From Salipiger abyssi (GTDB lineage Bacteria; Pseudomonadota; Alphaproteobacteria; Rhodobacterales; Rhodobacteraceae), in the NCBI RefSeq assembly GCF_001975705.1, contig NZ_CP015095.1:62001-126000 (forward strand): a DNA stretch of 64,000 nucleotides, given 5' to 3'. The notes beneath the pieces were generated by a model, which made no database searches, was not told the origin of the DNA, and saw only the letters and a program-made list of their open reading frames with translations. This document shows, piece by piece, positions 26,108-34,993 of this stretch; position 1 is the first letter of the stretch, and each line of letters starts with the position of its first letter. The position numbers and the translations under genes are program-made.

Positions 26108-26121
26108 GGCACGGCTATTGC
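26108..26121 (+). promoter_or_regulatory. Sigma-54 -24/-12 promoter for the 11-gene ring-cleavage operon
   Basis: CTGGCACGGCTATTGCG fits the consensus. The start point near 26133 gives a leader of about 160 nt before the first ATG at 26292. Confidence 0.85.
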
Positions 26122-26291
26122 GTATCCGCTTTCAGAGCCCGGCGCTGTGCGGCAGCGCCATCTAAGGCGAAGAAACCGCAGGCAAACTGTCGCCATCTGG
26201 CCAATCCGGTCCGGCTGGCGTTTGCTGCGACTGCGGGCAAAACGAGATGACGGGCGCCGCCGGCGCGGCCCGAGACCAAGGAGCGAAGACC

Positions 26292-27071
26292 ATGAGCTTT
26301 AGCCAGATCCTGTTTGAGGAAGACGGGCCGATCGCCAAGATCACGCTGAACCGGCCGGAAAACGGCAATATGTTCACCGAAACCATGTGCCACGAGATCC
26401 GCGATTGTATCGAGGGCATCCGCCGCGAGACGCGCACCCGCGTGGTGGTGCTGACCGGCGCGGGCGACCGGTTCTTCTGCATCGGCGGCCAGAAGGACGG
26501 GATGGAAAAGACCAACCTCTACGCCGGCACGCTGCCGGTGCTGGAGATGTACGAGGCCATCGACAAGCTGCAAAAGCCGGTCGTGGCGAGCGTCAACGGC
26601 TTTGCCGTGGGCGGCGGCAACGTGCTTCAGGTGGTCTGCGACGTGACCATCGCCAAGGAAAGCGCTGTCTTCCGGCAGGTCGGCCCGATGATGGGCTCTT
26701 TCGATGCGGGCTATGGCACCTGGTATCTCGAAGATCTGGTTGGCAAGAAGCGCGCCAAGGAAATCTGGTATTGCAACAAGAAGATGAGTGCCGCCGAGGC
26801 GAAAGAGATCGGCATGATCAACCGCGTGGTGCCGGACGACCAGCTCGAAGAGAAGACCCGCGAATTCGCGCTGGAGATCGCCGAGCGCGGCTCTTTCGCG
26901 CTGGCCGCGATCAAGGGCGCCTTCAATGCGCGTCATGGCGGTGTCGGCGGGCTCAGCCGGGTCACCCACGATCTGCTGCTGACGCAGTATCTCGGCAGCG
27001 AGGAGCACAAGGAGCTGAACGAGAGCTTCAACTCCCGCAAATCGCCCGACCCCTCCAAGTTCGGCCATTGA
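26292..27071 (+). CDS. badI: BadI-like 2-ketocyclohexanecarboxyl-CoA hydrolase (crotonase superfamily)
   Basis: A 259-residue crotonase of the BadI/MenB branch. The segment FRQVGPMMGSFDAGYGTWYL and the following VGKKRAKEIWY match BadI and MenB closely. Ser136, Asp138 and Tyr233 sit at positions equivalent to those I recall as catalytic in Rhodopseudomonas BadI (138, 140, 235). BadI hydrolyses the ring of 2-oxocyclohexanecarboxyl-CoA to pimeloyl-CoA. The absence of menaquinone genes and the neighbouring ligase, hydratase, SDR and acyl-CoA dehydrogenase favour BadI over MenB. ATG 26292 follows CAAGGAGCGAAGACC. It is the first gene of the operon. Confidence 0.72.
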   Translation: MSFSQILFEEDGPIAKITLNRPENGNMFTETMCHEIRDCIEGIRRETRTRVVVLTGAGDRFFCIGGQKDGMEKTNLYAGTLPVLEMYEAIDKLQKPVVASVNGFAVGGGNVLQVVCDVTIAKESAVFRQVGPMMGSFDAGYGTWYLEDLVGKKRAKEIWYCNKKMSAAEAKEIGMINRVVPDDQLEEKTREFALEIAERGSFALAAIKGAFNARHGGVGGLSRVTHDLLLTQYLGSEEHKELNESFNSRKSPDPSKFGH

Positions 27072-27080
27072 GGTGACGCC

Positions 27081-28697
27081 ATGCGACCGTTTCTGACGCT
27101 TCACGATCCTTCGGCGGCCCGGCAATATTACGATGCGGGGCTTTGGCAGGACGAGACCTTCTACCAGCAGCTCGCGCAGCATGCCGAGGCCAACCCCGAC
27201 GGTGTGGCGCTGCGCGACGGTCGCGATACGCTCGACTGGCAGAGCCTGAAGGCGCGCAGCGATGCCATGGCCGACGATCTGGTCGAAAAGGGCATCGTGG
27301 CGGGCGACCGCATCTCGATCTGGATGTCGAACCGGGTCGAGGTGGTGATCGCCTTCCTCGCCTGTTCGCGCGAGGGCATCGCCTGCAATCCGTCGCTGCA
27401 CCGCAGCTACACCTGCGCCGAGATCGTCGATCTGCTGACCGAGCTCTCCGCCAAGGCGCTGGTCACCGAAGACGGCTGGGGCGCCGACCGCAAGGCGCAG
27501 GATTTCGACGCGATGCTCGCCGAGCTGCCCTTTCTCAAAAAGGTCTATACGCCGAAGAACTTCCCGCAGCATATCACGCAGCTCAACCGGCAGCCGCATG
27601 CCAACCCCGACAGCATCGCCTATCTGGCCTTTACCTCGGGCACCACGGGCAAGCCGAAATGCGTCATGCATTCCTGCAATACGCTGCTGGCCAATGCCCG
27701 CGATCTGGCGCGCGACTGGGCGCTGGATGAGCACAGCGTGATCCTGACGCTCAGCCCGTTCTCGCATCACATCGCCTGGGTGGCGCTGGGGCAGTGGCTG
27801 GTCTGCGGCGGCCAGCTCGTCATGGACGATCCGCCCGAGGGCATGAGCCGGCTCGACTGGATCGTCGAGACCGGCGCCACCTATGTGCTGGGCGTGCCGA
27901 CCCACGCGATGGACATTCTCGCCGAGCAGAAAAAGCGCGGCATGTCGCGGATCGGGCAGGTGCAGACCTTCTATATGGCGGGCTCGCCGATCCCCGAGGT
28001 GGTGGCGCAGAACTTTGTCGATCAGGGCATCGCGCCGCAGAACATCTACGGCATGACCGAATGTTCCTCGCATCAATACACCCATCCGAACGACAGTAAG
28101 GATGTCTGGATCTCGACCTGCGGGCGCGGCGGGCCGGCCTATGAGGTCAAGATCTGGGATCCCGAAAACCCCGACCGCGAGCTGCCGCAGGGCCAGTCCG
28201 GCGAGATTGGCGGGCGCGGGGCGGCGATGATGCTGGGCTATTTCGCCAATCAGGCGGCGACGGAGAAGACCTTCAACGCGCATGGCTATCTGCTGTCTGG
28301 CGATCTCGGCTCCTTTGACGCGCATGGCAATCTGCGCATCGACGGGCGGGTGAAGGATCTGATCATTCGCGGCGGGCACAATATCTATCCCTCGCGCATC
28401 GAGTCGCTGACGCTGACCCATTCCCGCGTCGAGAAGGCCGCCGCTTTCGGCGTGCCCGACGAGCGGCTGGGCGAAAAGGTCTGCCTCGCGGTGATCGGCG
28501 AGGTCGAGGCGCGAGAGATGCTGCATCACCTCGCCCGGGAAGGGCTGTCGAAATTCGACATGCCCGAGTGGTTCCTTGCGCTGCCCGAGCTGCCGCTGAC
28601 CGCCAGCGGCAAGATCCTCAAGCGCGAGCTGACCGAGATGGTGAAGCGCGGCGAGATCTCGCCCGAACCCGTGCGCTACGTCGAAGAAAAGGCCTGA
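27081..28697 (+). CDS. aliA: Acyl-CoA ligase, cyclohexanecarboxylate-CoA ligase-like
   Basis: A 538-residue AMP-forming acyl-CoA ligase. The P-loop motif is LAFTSGTTGKPKCVMHS, followed by NIYGMTECSS (A5 motif), SGDLGSFD (A7), RVKDLIIRGGHNIYPSRIE (A8) and the catalytic lysine in LTASGKILKREL (A10). The overall pattern, including LSPFSHHIAWVALGQWLV, resembles cyclohexanecarboxylate-CoA ligases (AliA), fitting the BadI-like gene 9 bp upstream. It would activate the acid with ATP to the CoA thioester. A related benzoate, cyclohexene or other alicyclic acid remains possible. Confidence 0.72.
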   Translation: MRPFLTLHDPSAARQYYDAGLWQDETFYQQLAQHAEANPDGVALRDGRDTLDWQSLKARSDAMADDLVEKGIVAGDRISIWMSNRVEVVIAFLACSREGIACNPSLHRSYTCAEIVDLLTELSAKALVTEDGWGADRKAQDFDAMLAELPFLKKVYTPKNFPQHITQLNRQPHANPDSIAYLAFTSGTTGKPKCVMHSCNTLLANARDLARDWALDEHSVILTLSPFSHHIAWVALGQWLVCGGQLVMDDPPEGMSRLDWIVETGATYVLGVPTHAMDILAEQKKRGMSRIGQVQTFYMAGSPIPEVVAQNFVDQGIAPQNIYGMTECSSHQYTHPNDSKDVWISTCGRGGPAYEVKIWDPENPDRELPQGQSGEIGGRGAAMMLGYFANQAATEKTFNAHGYLLSGDLGSFDAHGNLRIDGRVKDLIIRGGHNIYPSRIESLTLTHSRVEKAAAFGVPDERLGEKVCLAVIGEVEAREMLHHLAREGLSKFDMPEWFLALPELPLTASGKILKRELTEMVKRGEISPEPVRYVEEKA

Positions 28698-28700
28698 GTC

Positions 28701-29474
28701 ATGTCCGTTGTTGACCTCACGCGGAACGGCGATTGCGCCGTTCTGACCCTGAACCGTCCCGAGGCGCTCAATGCGCTGAGCTTCGCGATCATCCGCGACA
28801 TCGGCGCCGCCTTTGACGAGGTGGCGGAGATGGAGGGTGTACGCGCCCTGCTGATCATCGGCGCGGGCGAGAAATCCTTCTGCGCCGGCGCCGATATCAA
28901 GGAGTTGCGCAATCGCCCGCTGATGGACCAGTTGCGCGGCGCCGAGCTGGGGCAGAGCGTCTTTGCCAGGCTCGACACGCTGCCGGTGCCCTCGGTGGCG
29001 CTGGTCAATGGCTATGCTTTCGGCGGCGGGTCGGAGCTGGCGCTGGCCTGCACCTTCCGGCTGGCCTCGGAGAACGCGGTGTTCGGCCTGCCCGAGATCA
29101 AGCTGGGGCTGATCCCCGGCTATGGCGGCACCCAGCGCCTGCCGCGCCTCATCGGCGAGGGCCGCGCGCTGGAGATCATCATGACCGGGCGCAACGTCAA
29201 GGCCGACGAGGCCGAGCGCATCGGGCTGGTGAATGCCGTGGTCGAAGGTGACCTGATGCAGGCGGGGCTGGAGTTCGCGGGCAAGTTCACCCGCTACAGC
29301 CTGCCCGCGCTCGGCTTTGCCCGCAGCGCGGTACAGCGCGCCGCCGATCTGCCGCTGGCCGAGGGGCTGCGCGTCGAGGCGGAGCTCTCGACGCTCGCCT
29401 ACCGCACGCAGGACGCAGAGGAAGGCATGGCCGCCTTCGAAGAGAAACGCAAACCGGAGTTCAAGGATGGCTAA
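28701..29474 (+). CDS. Enoyl-CoA hydratase (BadK-like)
   Basis: A 257-residue crotonase-fold hydratase. Both catalytic glutamates are present, in FGGGSELALAC and LPEIKLGLIPGYGGTQRLPR. The oxyanion-hole segment is SFCAGADIKEL. In cyclohexanecarboxylate degradation the hydratase BadK adds water to cyclohex-1-ene-1-carboxyl-CoA; the gene context (ligase upstream, SDR overlapping downstream by 8 bp) supports that assignment, but ordinary beta-oxidation hydratases look the same. It is translated from ATG 28701, 3 bp after the ligase stop. Confidence 0.82.
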   Translation: MSVVDLTRNGDCAVLTLNRPEALNALSFAIIRDIGAAFDEVAEMEGVRALLIIGAGEKSFCAGADIKELRNRPLMDQLRGAELGQSVFARLDTLPVPSVALVNGYAFGGGSELALACTFRLASENAVFGLPEIKLGLIPGYGGTQRLPRLIGEGRALEIIMTGRNVKADEAERIGLVNAVVEGDLMQAGLEFAGKFTRYSLPALGFARSAVQRAADLPLAEGLRVEAELSTLAYRTQDAEEGMAAFEEKRKPEFKDG

Positions 29475-30171
29475 GGGACAGATCGTCGTAACCGGTGCCT
29501 CCAAGGGGATCGGCGCCTCCATCGCCGCCGAGCTGGAAAGCCGCGGCTATCCCATCGTCTGCCTGTCGCGCTCGGGCAGCGGCCCGGTAGGCCACCAGAT
29601 CGCCTGCGACATGACCGACGAGGCGGGGGTGAAAGCCGCCTTCGAGGAGATCGCCGCGCGCGGTCCCGTCGCGGGGCTGGTCAACAACGCGGGCGTGCAT
29701 ATCGGCGGGCCGATTGCCGGGCTGACGGTGGAGAGCTTCAACACCACCATCGCGCTCAACACCACCGCCGTCATGGTGGCGGCGCGCGAGGCCTATCCGC
29801 ATCTGCGCGAAAGCGGCGGCACCATCGTCAATATCGGCTCGTTCTTCGACAAGATGGGCGTGCCCGACAACCTCGCCTATTGCGCCTCCAAGGCTGCCGT
29901 CGCGGCGATGACCCGCTGCATGGCGGTGGAATGGGCGGGCGACGGCATCCGCGTGATGACCGTGGCGCCGGGCTATATCGAGACCGACCTGAACCGCGAG
30001 TTCCTCGCGCGCGAGAAGGTCCAGAAATGGATGAAGAGCCGCATTCCCACCGGCGCCCCCGGCAAGCCCGAGGACGTGGCGAAACTGGTGGCCGCGCTCT
30101 TTGCTGAAGAGATCAACTTCCTGACCGGCGAGACCATCTACATCGACGGCGCACAAGGGATGAACCACTGA
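29467..30171 (+). CDS. Short-chain dehydrogenase (BadH-like, 2-hydroxycyclohexanecarboxyl-CoA dehydrogenase candidate)
   Basis: A 234-residue SDR with the cofactor motif TGASKGIG, NNAG, a catalytic serine in NIGSF and YCASK. It is about 20 residues shorter than the BadH of Rhodopseudomonas as I recall it. The expected role is oxidation of 2-hydroxycyclohexanecarboxyl-CoA to the 2-keto substrate of the BadI-like hydrolase. The start ATG 29467 lies inside the 3' end of the hydratase gene (8-bp overlap) after TCAAGG. Another SDR function, for instance 3-hydroxyacyl-CoA dehydrogenation, is possible. Confidence 0.75.
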   Translation: MAKGQIVVTGASKGIGASIAAELESRGYPIVCLSRSGSGPVGHQIACDMTDEAGVKAAFEEIAARGPVAGLVNNAGVHIGGPIAGLTVESFNTTIALNTTAVMVAAREAYPHLRESGGTIVNIGSFFDKMGVPDNLAYCASKAAVAAMTRCMAVEWAGDGIRVMTVAPGYIETDLNREFLAREKVQKWMKSRIPTGAPGKPEDVAKLVAALFAEEINFLTGETIYIDGAQGMNH

Positions 30172-31337
30172 TGAACATGTATGAACGCGTCCTGAGCACG
30201 CGCAAATGGGACGAGGACGAACAGGCGATCCTCGATCAGGTCCAGCGCATGACCGATGAGGTCATCGCGCCGAATGCCGAACATATCGACGCCACCGGCG
30301 AGTTCCCCTGGAAGAACGTCGAGGCGATCAACGCGCTGGGGCTGAACGCGGTGTTCGTGCCCGAGGAATATGGCGGCATGCCGATGTCCTTCCGCCTCTA
30401 TCTCGAGATCGTGGCGATCATCTCGGAGGCCTGCGCCTCCACCGGCATCATCTATGCCACCAATTACCACGGCATGAAGCCGCTGATCGAATACGGCAGC
30501 GAAGAGCAGAAGCAGCGCCTGCTTCCCTGCATCGCCGAAGGCGGTCTTGGCGCGCTGGCGATCACCGAGCCGACCGCCGGGTCGGACGCCACCGGCATGA
30601 AGACCAGCTTCACCCCCGATGGCGACGACATCGTCATCAAGGGCGGCAAATGCTTTATCTCGAACGGCGACGTGGCCGACCGCTATCTCGTCTTCGGCAA
30701 ATGGTCGGAGATCGACGACCCCAAGAAATCCATCTCGGCGCTGATCCTTGAGAAGGGCACCGAGGGCTTCACCGTCGTCGGCAAGGAAAAGAAGATGGGC
30801 CATAACGGCTCGTCGACCTGCACGCTGGCCTTCGACGGCGCCCGCGTGCCGCGCGCCAATCTGCTCTGCGAACCGGGCGACGGGCTCAGGATCCTGCTCG
30901 GCTCGCTCAACCGCTCGCGCCCCTCGGTGGCGGCGCAGGCGTTGGGGATCGCACGGGCGGCGTTCAAGGACATGGTGGCCTATGGCTCCGACCGGGTGCA
31001 GAGCCGCAAGAAGGTTCTGGAATTCCAGGGCAACCAGTTCACCCTGGCCGATCTCGCGGGCGAGCTGCTGATGGTCGAGAAATGGCTCGATTACGTGGCC
31101 GATCTGGTCGAGGCCGGTGAGAGTGATTTCGGCATGGAGGCGTCGCTGGCCAAGCTGCGCGCCTCGGATCTCGCCATGAAGATGACCACGGAATGCGTGC
31201 AGTTCCACGGCGGTTACGGCTATTGCCGTGACTACCGTGCGGAACGGCTGATGCGGGACGCCAAGATCACCCAGATCTGGGAAGGGACCAACCAGGTCCA
31301 CCGCCAACTCATCGGACGGAGTTTCATCACAAAATGA
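30171..31337 (+). CDS. Acyl-CoA dehydrogenase (AliB-like, cyclohexanecarboxyl-CoA dehydrogenase candidate)
   Basis: A 388-residue acyl-CoA dehydrogenase. Signatures are LAITEPTAGSDATG, the FAD-site CFISNGD, and the C-terminal QFHGGYGYCRDYRAERLMRD and IWEGTNQVHRQLIGR, which contains the usual catalytic-glutamate position. The ATG overlaps the SDR stop by 1 bp. In context it would introduce the double bond into the ring acyl-CoA ahead of the BadK-like hydratase. It would pass electrons to ETF. Only one acyl-CoA dehydrogenase lies in this operon, so it or a distant copy must also handle the opened chain. Confidence 0.85.
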   Translation: MNMYERVLSTRKWDEDEQAILDQVQRMTDEVIAPNAEHIDATGEFPWKNVEAINALGLNAVFVPEEYGGMPMSFRLYLEIVAIISEACASTGIIYATNYHGMKPLIEYGSEEQKQRLLPCIAEGGLGALAITEPTAGSDATGMKTSFTPDGDDIVIKGGKCFISNGDVADRYLVFGKWSEIDDPKKSISALILEKGTEGFTVVGKEKKMGHNGSSTCTLAFDGARVPRANLLCEPGDGLRILLGSLNRSRPSVAAQALGIARAAFKDMVAYGSDRVQSRKKVLEFQGNQFTLADLAGELLMVEKWLDYVADLVEAGESDFGMEASLAKLRASDLAMKMTTECVQFHGGYGYCRDYRAERLMRDAKITQIWEGTNQVHRQLIGRSFITK

Positions 31338-32833
31338 CCGGTATCAAGAAAGTCGCCATCTGCGGGGCAGGGGGCACCATGGGCGCGGGCATCGCCATTG
31401 TCGCGGCGCGCGGCGGGTACGAGACCGTCTGTTTCGACATGTCCGCCGATGCGCTGGCCCGCCAGCGCGCCGCCGCCGACAAGTTTTTCGGCAAATCCGT
31501 CGACAAGGGCCGGATGAGCGCCGAGGATAAAGAGGCCACCATGGCCCGCATGTCCGACAGCACCGACCTGAACGAGCTGGCCGATTGCGACCTGATCATC
31601 GAGGCGATCTTCGAGGATCTGGGCGTCAAGAAAGAGCTCTTCGGCAAGCTCAACGAGATCTGCAAGCCCGAGACGATCTTTGCGTCGAACACCTCCACCC
31701 TCTCGATCACCGAGATCGCCGGGGGCTCGGGCCGTGACGACCGCGTGGTGGGCATGCATTTCTGCCTGCCCGCGCAGGTGATGAAGCTCATTGAGATGTC
31801 GCGCGGCATCAATACCTCGGACGAGACCTTTCAGACCGCCTGGGCCTGGACCGAGAGTTGCAAGCAGATCCCGGTGGAAACCCAGGACAAGCCGGGTTTC
31901 ATCCTCAACGCGCTGCTGGTGCCATTCAACAACGACGTGATCCGCGCCATCGAGGCGGGGCTTTGCACGCCCGAGGATCTCGACCTCGCGATCAAGTCCG
32001 GCCTCGGCTACAAGATGGGGCCCTGCACGCTGCTCGACCTCATCGGGCTCGATACGCAGGTGCGTCTGGGCGAGGCGTTCTATCCGATCACGCTCGACAA
32101 GCGCGCCGCCGTGCCGCCGCTCTGCCGCCGCATGGTCGCGGCGGGGCGTCTGGGCAACAAGTCGGGTTCGGGTCTGCTGACCGGGCTGACCTCCGAGAAA
32201 GCCACCGAGGCGCCGGGCTATGCCATTGTCGGCACCGGCGAAAGCCGCTCCTTCCCGGCGGGCGATGCGTTCCTCTCGGGCGGTGCCGAGGGCGCGCCGG
32301 TGACGGTCCATCTTGGCGGCGGCTTTGCGCCGGACGACAGCAAGACCGCCGTTCTGGTCGAGCTCGATACCGAATGTCTGGGCGTGCATACCGGCGAGGA
32401 TCTGGGCCGCGAAGGCTCCAATGTCGTGGGCTTTGCCCGCTATCGCAACGGCAATGACGCGCCGTCGAACCTGATCGAGCTGGTGAAACAACCCAACACC
32501 ACGCCCGAGGCGCTCGCCGCCGCGCGCGCGGTGTTCGAGGTGGCGGGCTTTGACGTGGTGGTCTGCGCCGACCAGCCGGGCCGGATCATCGACCGGCTTG
32601 TCCGCCCCAAATACAACGACGCGCTGCGCTTTCTCGACGAGGGGCTGGCGACGGCGGAGGATATGGACAAGACCTGCTGCATGGGGCTCGGCTATCCCGA
32701 CGGGCCGCTGGAGCGGGTCCAGCGCGGTGGGCTTGCGCGGCACTATGACGTGACCACCGTCTTGCAGGAGATGACCGGCCAGCCCGGCTATGCACCGGCG
32801 CGCGCGGCGGTTGTCGCCAAAGCGCGGGGCTGA
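31334..32833 (+). CDS. 3-hydroxyacyl-CoA dehydrogenase
   Basis: A 499-residue NAD-dependent 3-hydroxyacyl-CoA dehydrogenase (PaaH/HbdA type). It has the Rossmann motif AGGTMGAGIA, the catalytic histidine segment GMHFCLPAQVMKLIE, and SNTSTLSI. The protein is extended with a second C-terminal HCDH-like domain from about residue 395. Note FCLPA where the family usually has FFNPA. Translation is coupled to the acyl-CoA dehydrogenase by an ATGA overlap. It would oxidise the 3-hydroxyacyl-CoA formed after ring opening. A second member of the family is three genes downstream. Confidence 0.9.
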   Translation: MTGIKKVAICGAGGTMGAGIAIVAARGGYETVCFDMSADALARQRAAADKFFGKSVDKGRMSAEDKEATMARMSDSTDLNELADCDLIIEAIFEDLGVKKELFGKLNEICKPETIFASNTSTLSITEIAGGSGRDDRVVGMHFCLPAQVMKLIEMSRGINTSDETFQTAWAWTESCKQIPVETQDKPGFILNALLVPFNNDVIRAIEAGLCTPEDLDLAIKSGLGYKMGPCTLLDLIGLDTQVRLGEAFYPITLDKRAAVPPLCRRMVAAGRLGNKSGSGLLTGLTSEKATEAPGYAIVGTGESRSFPAGDAFLSGGAEGAPVTVHLGGGFAPDDSKTAVLVELDTECLGVHTGEDLGREGSNVVGFARYRNGNDAPSNLIELVKQPNTTPEALAAARAVFEVAGFDVVVCADQPGRIIDRLVRPKYNDALRFLDEGLATAEDMDKTCCMGLGYPDGPLERVQRGGLARHYDVTTVLQEMTGQPGYAPARAAVVAKARG

Positions 32834-32836
32834 GTC

Positions 32837-33982
32837 ATGAAAGGCGCGTTGAGCGGTATCCGTGTGCTGGATTTCTCGACCCTGCTGCCGGGGCCGATGG
32901 CGACCCTTATCCTGGCGGAAGCCGGGGCCGAGGTGATCAAGGTCGAGCGCCCGGGGCGCGGCGAGGAGATGCGCAGCTATGTGCCGAAATGGGGCGGCAG
33001 CGACAGCTCCAACTTTCACCTGCTGAACCGGGGCAAGAAGAGCATCGCGCTGGATCTCAAGGATCCGACGGAGCGCGCCCGGCTGGTGCCGCTCATCGAG
33101 AGCGCCGATATCGTGATGGAGCAGTTCCGGCCGGGCGTCATGGCGCGGCTGGGCCTGTCCTATGACGATATGAAAGCGATCAACCCCGATATCATCTATT
33201 GCTCGATCACCGGGTATGGCCAGACCGGGCCGAAGGCTATGAGCGCCGGGCACGACCTGAACTATCAGGGCGACGCGGGCATGGCGGCGCTGAGCCTCGG
33301 CACCCCCGAGGTGCCGGTGATGCCGCCCGCGCTCACCGCCGATATTGCCGGCGGCACCTATCCTGCGCTGGTCAATATCCTCATGGCGCTCTGGCGCCGG
33401 GAAAAGACCGGGATGGGCGCGCAGATCGACATCGCCATGGCGGAAAACCTCTTTCCCTTCCTCTACTGGGCGCAGGGCGAGGGGCAGGTCACCAGCGACT
33501 GGCCGGGCAATGGCGACGCGCTGGTGACCGGCGGCACGCCGCGCTACCGGCTCTACCCCACCGCCGACGACCGCTTTGCCGCCATCGCGCCCATCGAACA
33601 GAAGTTCTGGGAGTCGTTCTGCGAGGCCATCGGGCTCGATCCCGCGCTGCGCGACGACAGCAAGGATCCCGAGGCCACCACCGCGGGCGTTGCCGCCATT
33701 CTGCGCAGCCAGAGTGCGGCACATTGGGCGCCGATCTTCGAGGCCGCCGATTGCTGCTGTTCCATCGTCCGGACGCTGGAGGAGGCCATGGCAGACCCGC
33801 ATTTCCGCGAACGCGGCGTCTTTGCCGCCAGGATCGCCAGTGCGGCGGGCGAGGAAATGCCCGCCCTGCCGGTGCCGGTGATCCCGGGGTTCCGCGAGGG
33901 CGGCGATGCGCCCCGCAGCGCGCCCGCTTTGGGCGCCGACACAGATAGCTGCCTCGGCGCCGCGCCCGAGGGAAAGGACTGA
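32837..33982 (+). CDS. CaiB/BaiF family protein, alpha-methylacyl-CoA racemase-like
   Basis: A 381-residue CaiB/BaiF-family protein. Its active-site region, SITGYGQTGPKAMSAGHDLNYQGDAG, has the GHD-x-NY pattern of alpha-methylacyl-CoA racemases instead of the YDxxxQ pattern of CoA-transferases, and TADIAGGTYPALVNILMALWRREKTG also follows the racemase. It could epimerise a 2-methyl- or ring-branched acyl-CoA so that a stereospecific dehydrogenase can act. Located 3 bp after the hydroxyacyl-CoA dehydrogenase in the ring-cleavage operon. A CoA-transferase function is the alternative. Confidence 0.82.
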   Translation: MKGALSGIRVLDFSTLLPGPMATLILAEAGAEVIKVERPGRGEEMRSYVPKWGGSDSSNFHLLNRGKKSIALDLKDPTERARLVPLIESADIVMEQFRPGVMARLGLSYDDMKAINPDIIYCSITGYGQTGPKAMSAGHDLNYQGDAGMAALSLGTPEVPVMPPALTADIAGGTYPALVNILMALWRREKTGMGAQIDIAMAENLFPFLYWAQGEGQVTSDWPGNGDALVTGGTPRYRLYPTADDRFAAIAPIEQKFWESFCEAIGLDPALRDDSKDPEATTAGVAAILRSQSAAHWAPIFEAADCCCSIVRTLEEAMADPHFRERGVFAARIASAAGEEMPALPVPVIPGFREGGDAPRSAPALGADTDSCLGAAPEGKD

Positions 33983-33983
33983 C

Positions 33984-34988
33984 ATGAAAGCCGTCATCGT
34001 TCGCGAGTTCACCCCCTTCGATCAGGCGCAATATGGCGATCTGCCCGACCCGGAACCGGGCGAGGGCGAGGTTGTCGTCGATATCGAAGCGGCGGAGGCG
34101 AATTTTCCGGATATCCTCTATATTGAGGGCAAGTATCAGAAAAAGCCGCCCTTTCCCTTCTCGCCCGGCCTTGCCGGCGCGGGCATTGTCTCGAAACTCG
34201 GGGCCGGGGTGACGGGGCTCAGCGTCGGGCAGCGCGTCATGGTGCTGCCGAGCTACGGCACCTATGCCGAAAAGCTGGCGCTGCCGGCGGGCTACTGTTT
34301 TCCGATGCCCGACGATCTGCCCTTCGACGTGGCGGCGAGCTTCGGTCTCGTCTACCAGACCGCGTATTTTGCGCTGACCGACCGCGCGGCGATGACCCCC
34401 GGCGACACTGTGCTGGTGCTGGGCGCCACCGGCGGTGTCGGCATGGCGGCGGTGCAGCTTGCCAGGGCGCTTGGCGCGGGCACGGTGATCGCGGCGACGC
34501 GGGGCGAAAAGGGCGCCGCGCTGGCGCGGGAATTCGGCGCCGACGCGGTGGTCGATACCGGCATGGAGAATCTGCGCGACGGCATGCGCGACGCGGTGAA
34601 AGAGGCCACTGGCGGGCACGGGGCCGATGTGGTCATCGACCCGGTGGGGGGCGACGCCTCGGCGGCGGCGCTGCGCGCCATGGCCTGGTGCGGGCGGCTG
34701 ATCGTGGTGGGCTTTGCCTCCGGCCAGATCCCGCAATTCGGCGGCAATTACCTGCTGGTCAAGAACATAACCGTCGGCGGCGTGCAATGGACCGACTACC
34801 GCGCCCGCCAGCTCGACCGGGTGCAGGAGGCGCAGGCGCATATTTTCAGGCTCTGGTCCGAGGGCAAGCTCGCGCCGCGCATCGCCGACCGCCTGCCACT
34901 GGCGCAATTCGCCGTGGCGCTGGCCGGGCTTCAGGCGGCGAAGGTCTCGGGTAAGATCATTCTGACAACAAAAGACCGGGGGGAGTGA
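33984..34988 (+). CDS. NADPH:quinone oxidoreductase-family zinc-free MDR protein
   Basis: A 334-residue medium-chain reductase of the quinone oxidoreductase (QOR) family. It has no zinc-binding cysteine cluster. The nucleotide-binding motif is VLGATGGVGMAAVQLA near residue 143, followed by YRARQLDRVQEA near the C terminus. Members reduce quinones, enones or enoyl-CoA thioesters with NADPH. The start at ATG 33984 lies 1 bp after the racemase-like gene's stop. In this operon an enoyl-CoA reductase role is possible, but nothing in the sequence decides it. Confidence 0.85.
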   Translation: MKAVIVREFTPFDQAQYGDLPDPEPGEGEVVVDIEAAEANFPDILYIEGKYQKKPPFPFSPGLAGAGIVSKLGAGVTGLSVGQRVMVLPSYGTYAEKLALPAGYCFPMPDDLPFDVAASFGLVYQTAYFALTDRAAMTPGDTVLVLGATGGVGMAAVQLARALGAGTVIAATRGEKGAALAREFGADAVVDTGMENLRDGMRDAVKEATGGHGADVVIDPVGGDASAAALRAMAWCGRLIVVGFASGQIPQFGGNYLLVKNITVGGVQWTDYRARQLDRVQEAQAHIFRLWSEGKLAPRIADRLPLAQFAVALAGLQAAKVSGKIILTTKDRGE

Positions 34989-34993
34989 CCCAT

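Noticed and set aside
26292..27071. MenB (dihydroxynaphthoyl-CoA synthase)
   Set aside because: No other menaquinone gene is present, and the neighbours are ligase, hydratase, SDR and acyl-CoA dehydrogenase. BadI is the better fit, although both share the same active-site pattern.
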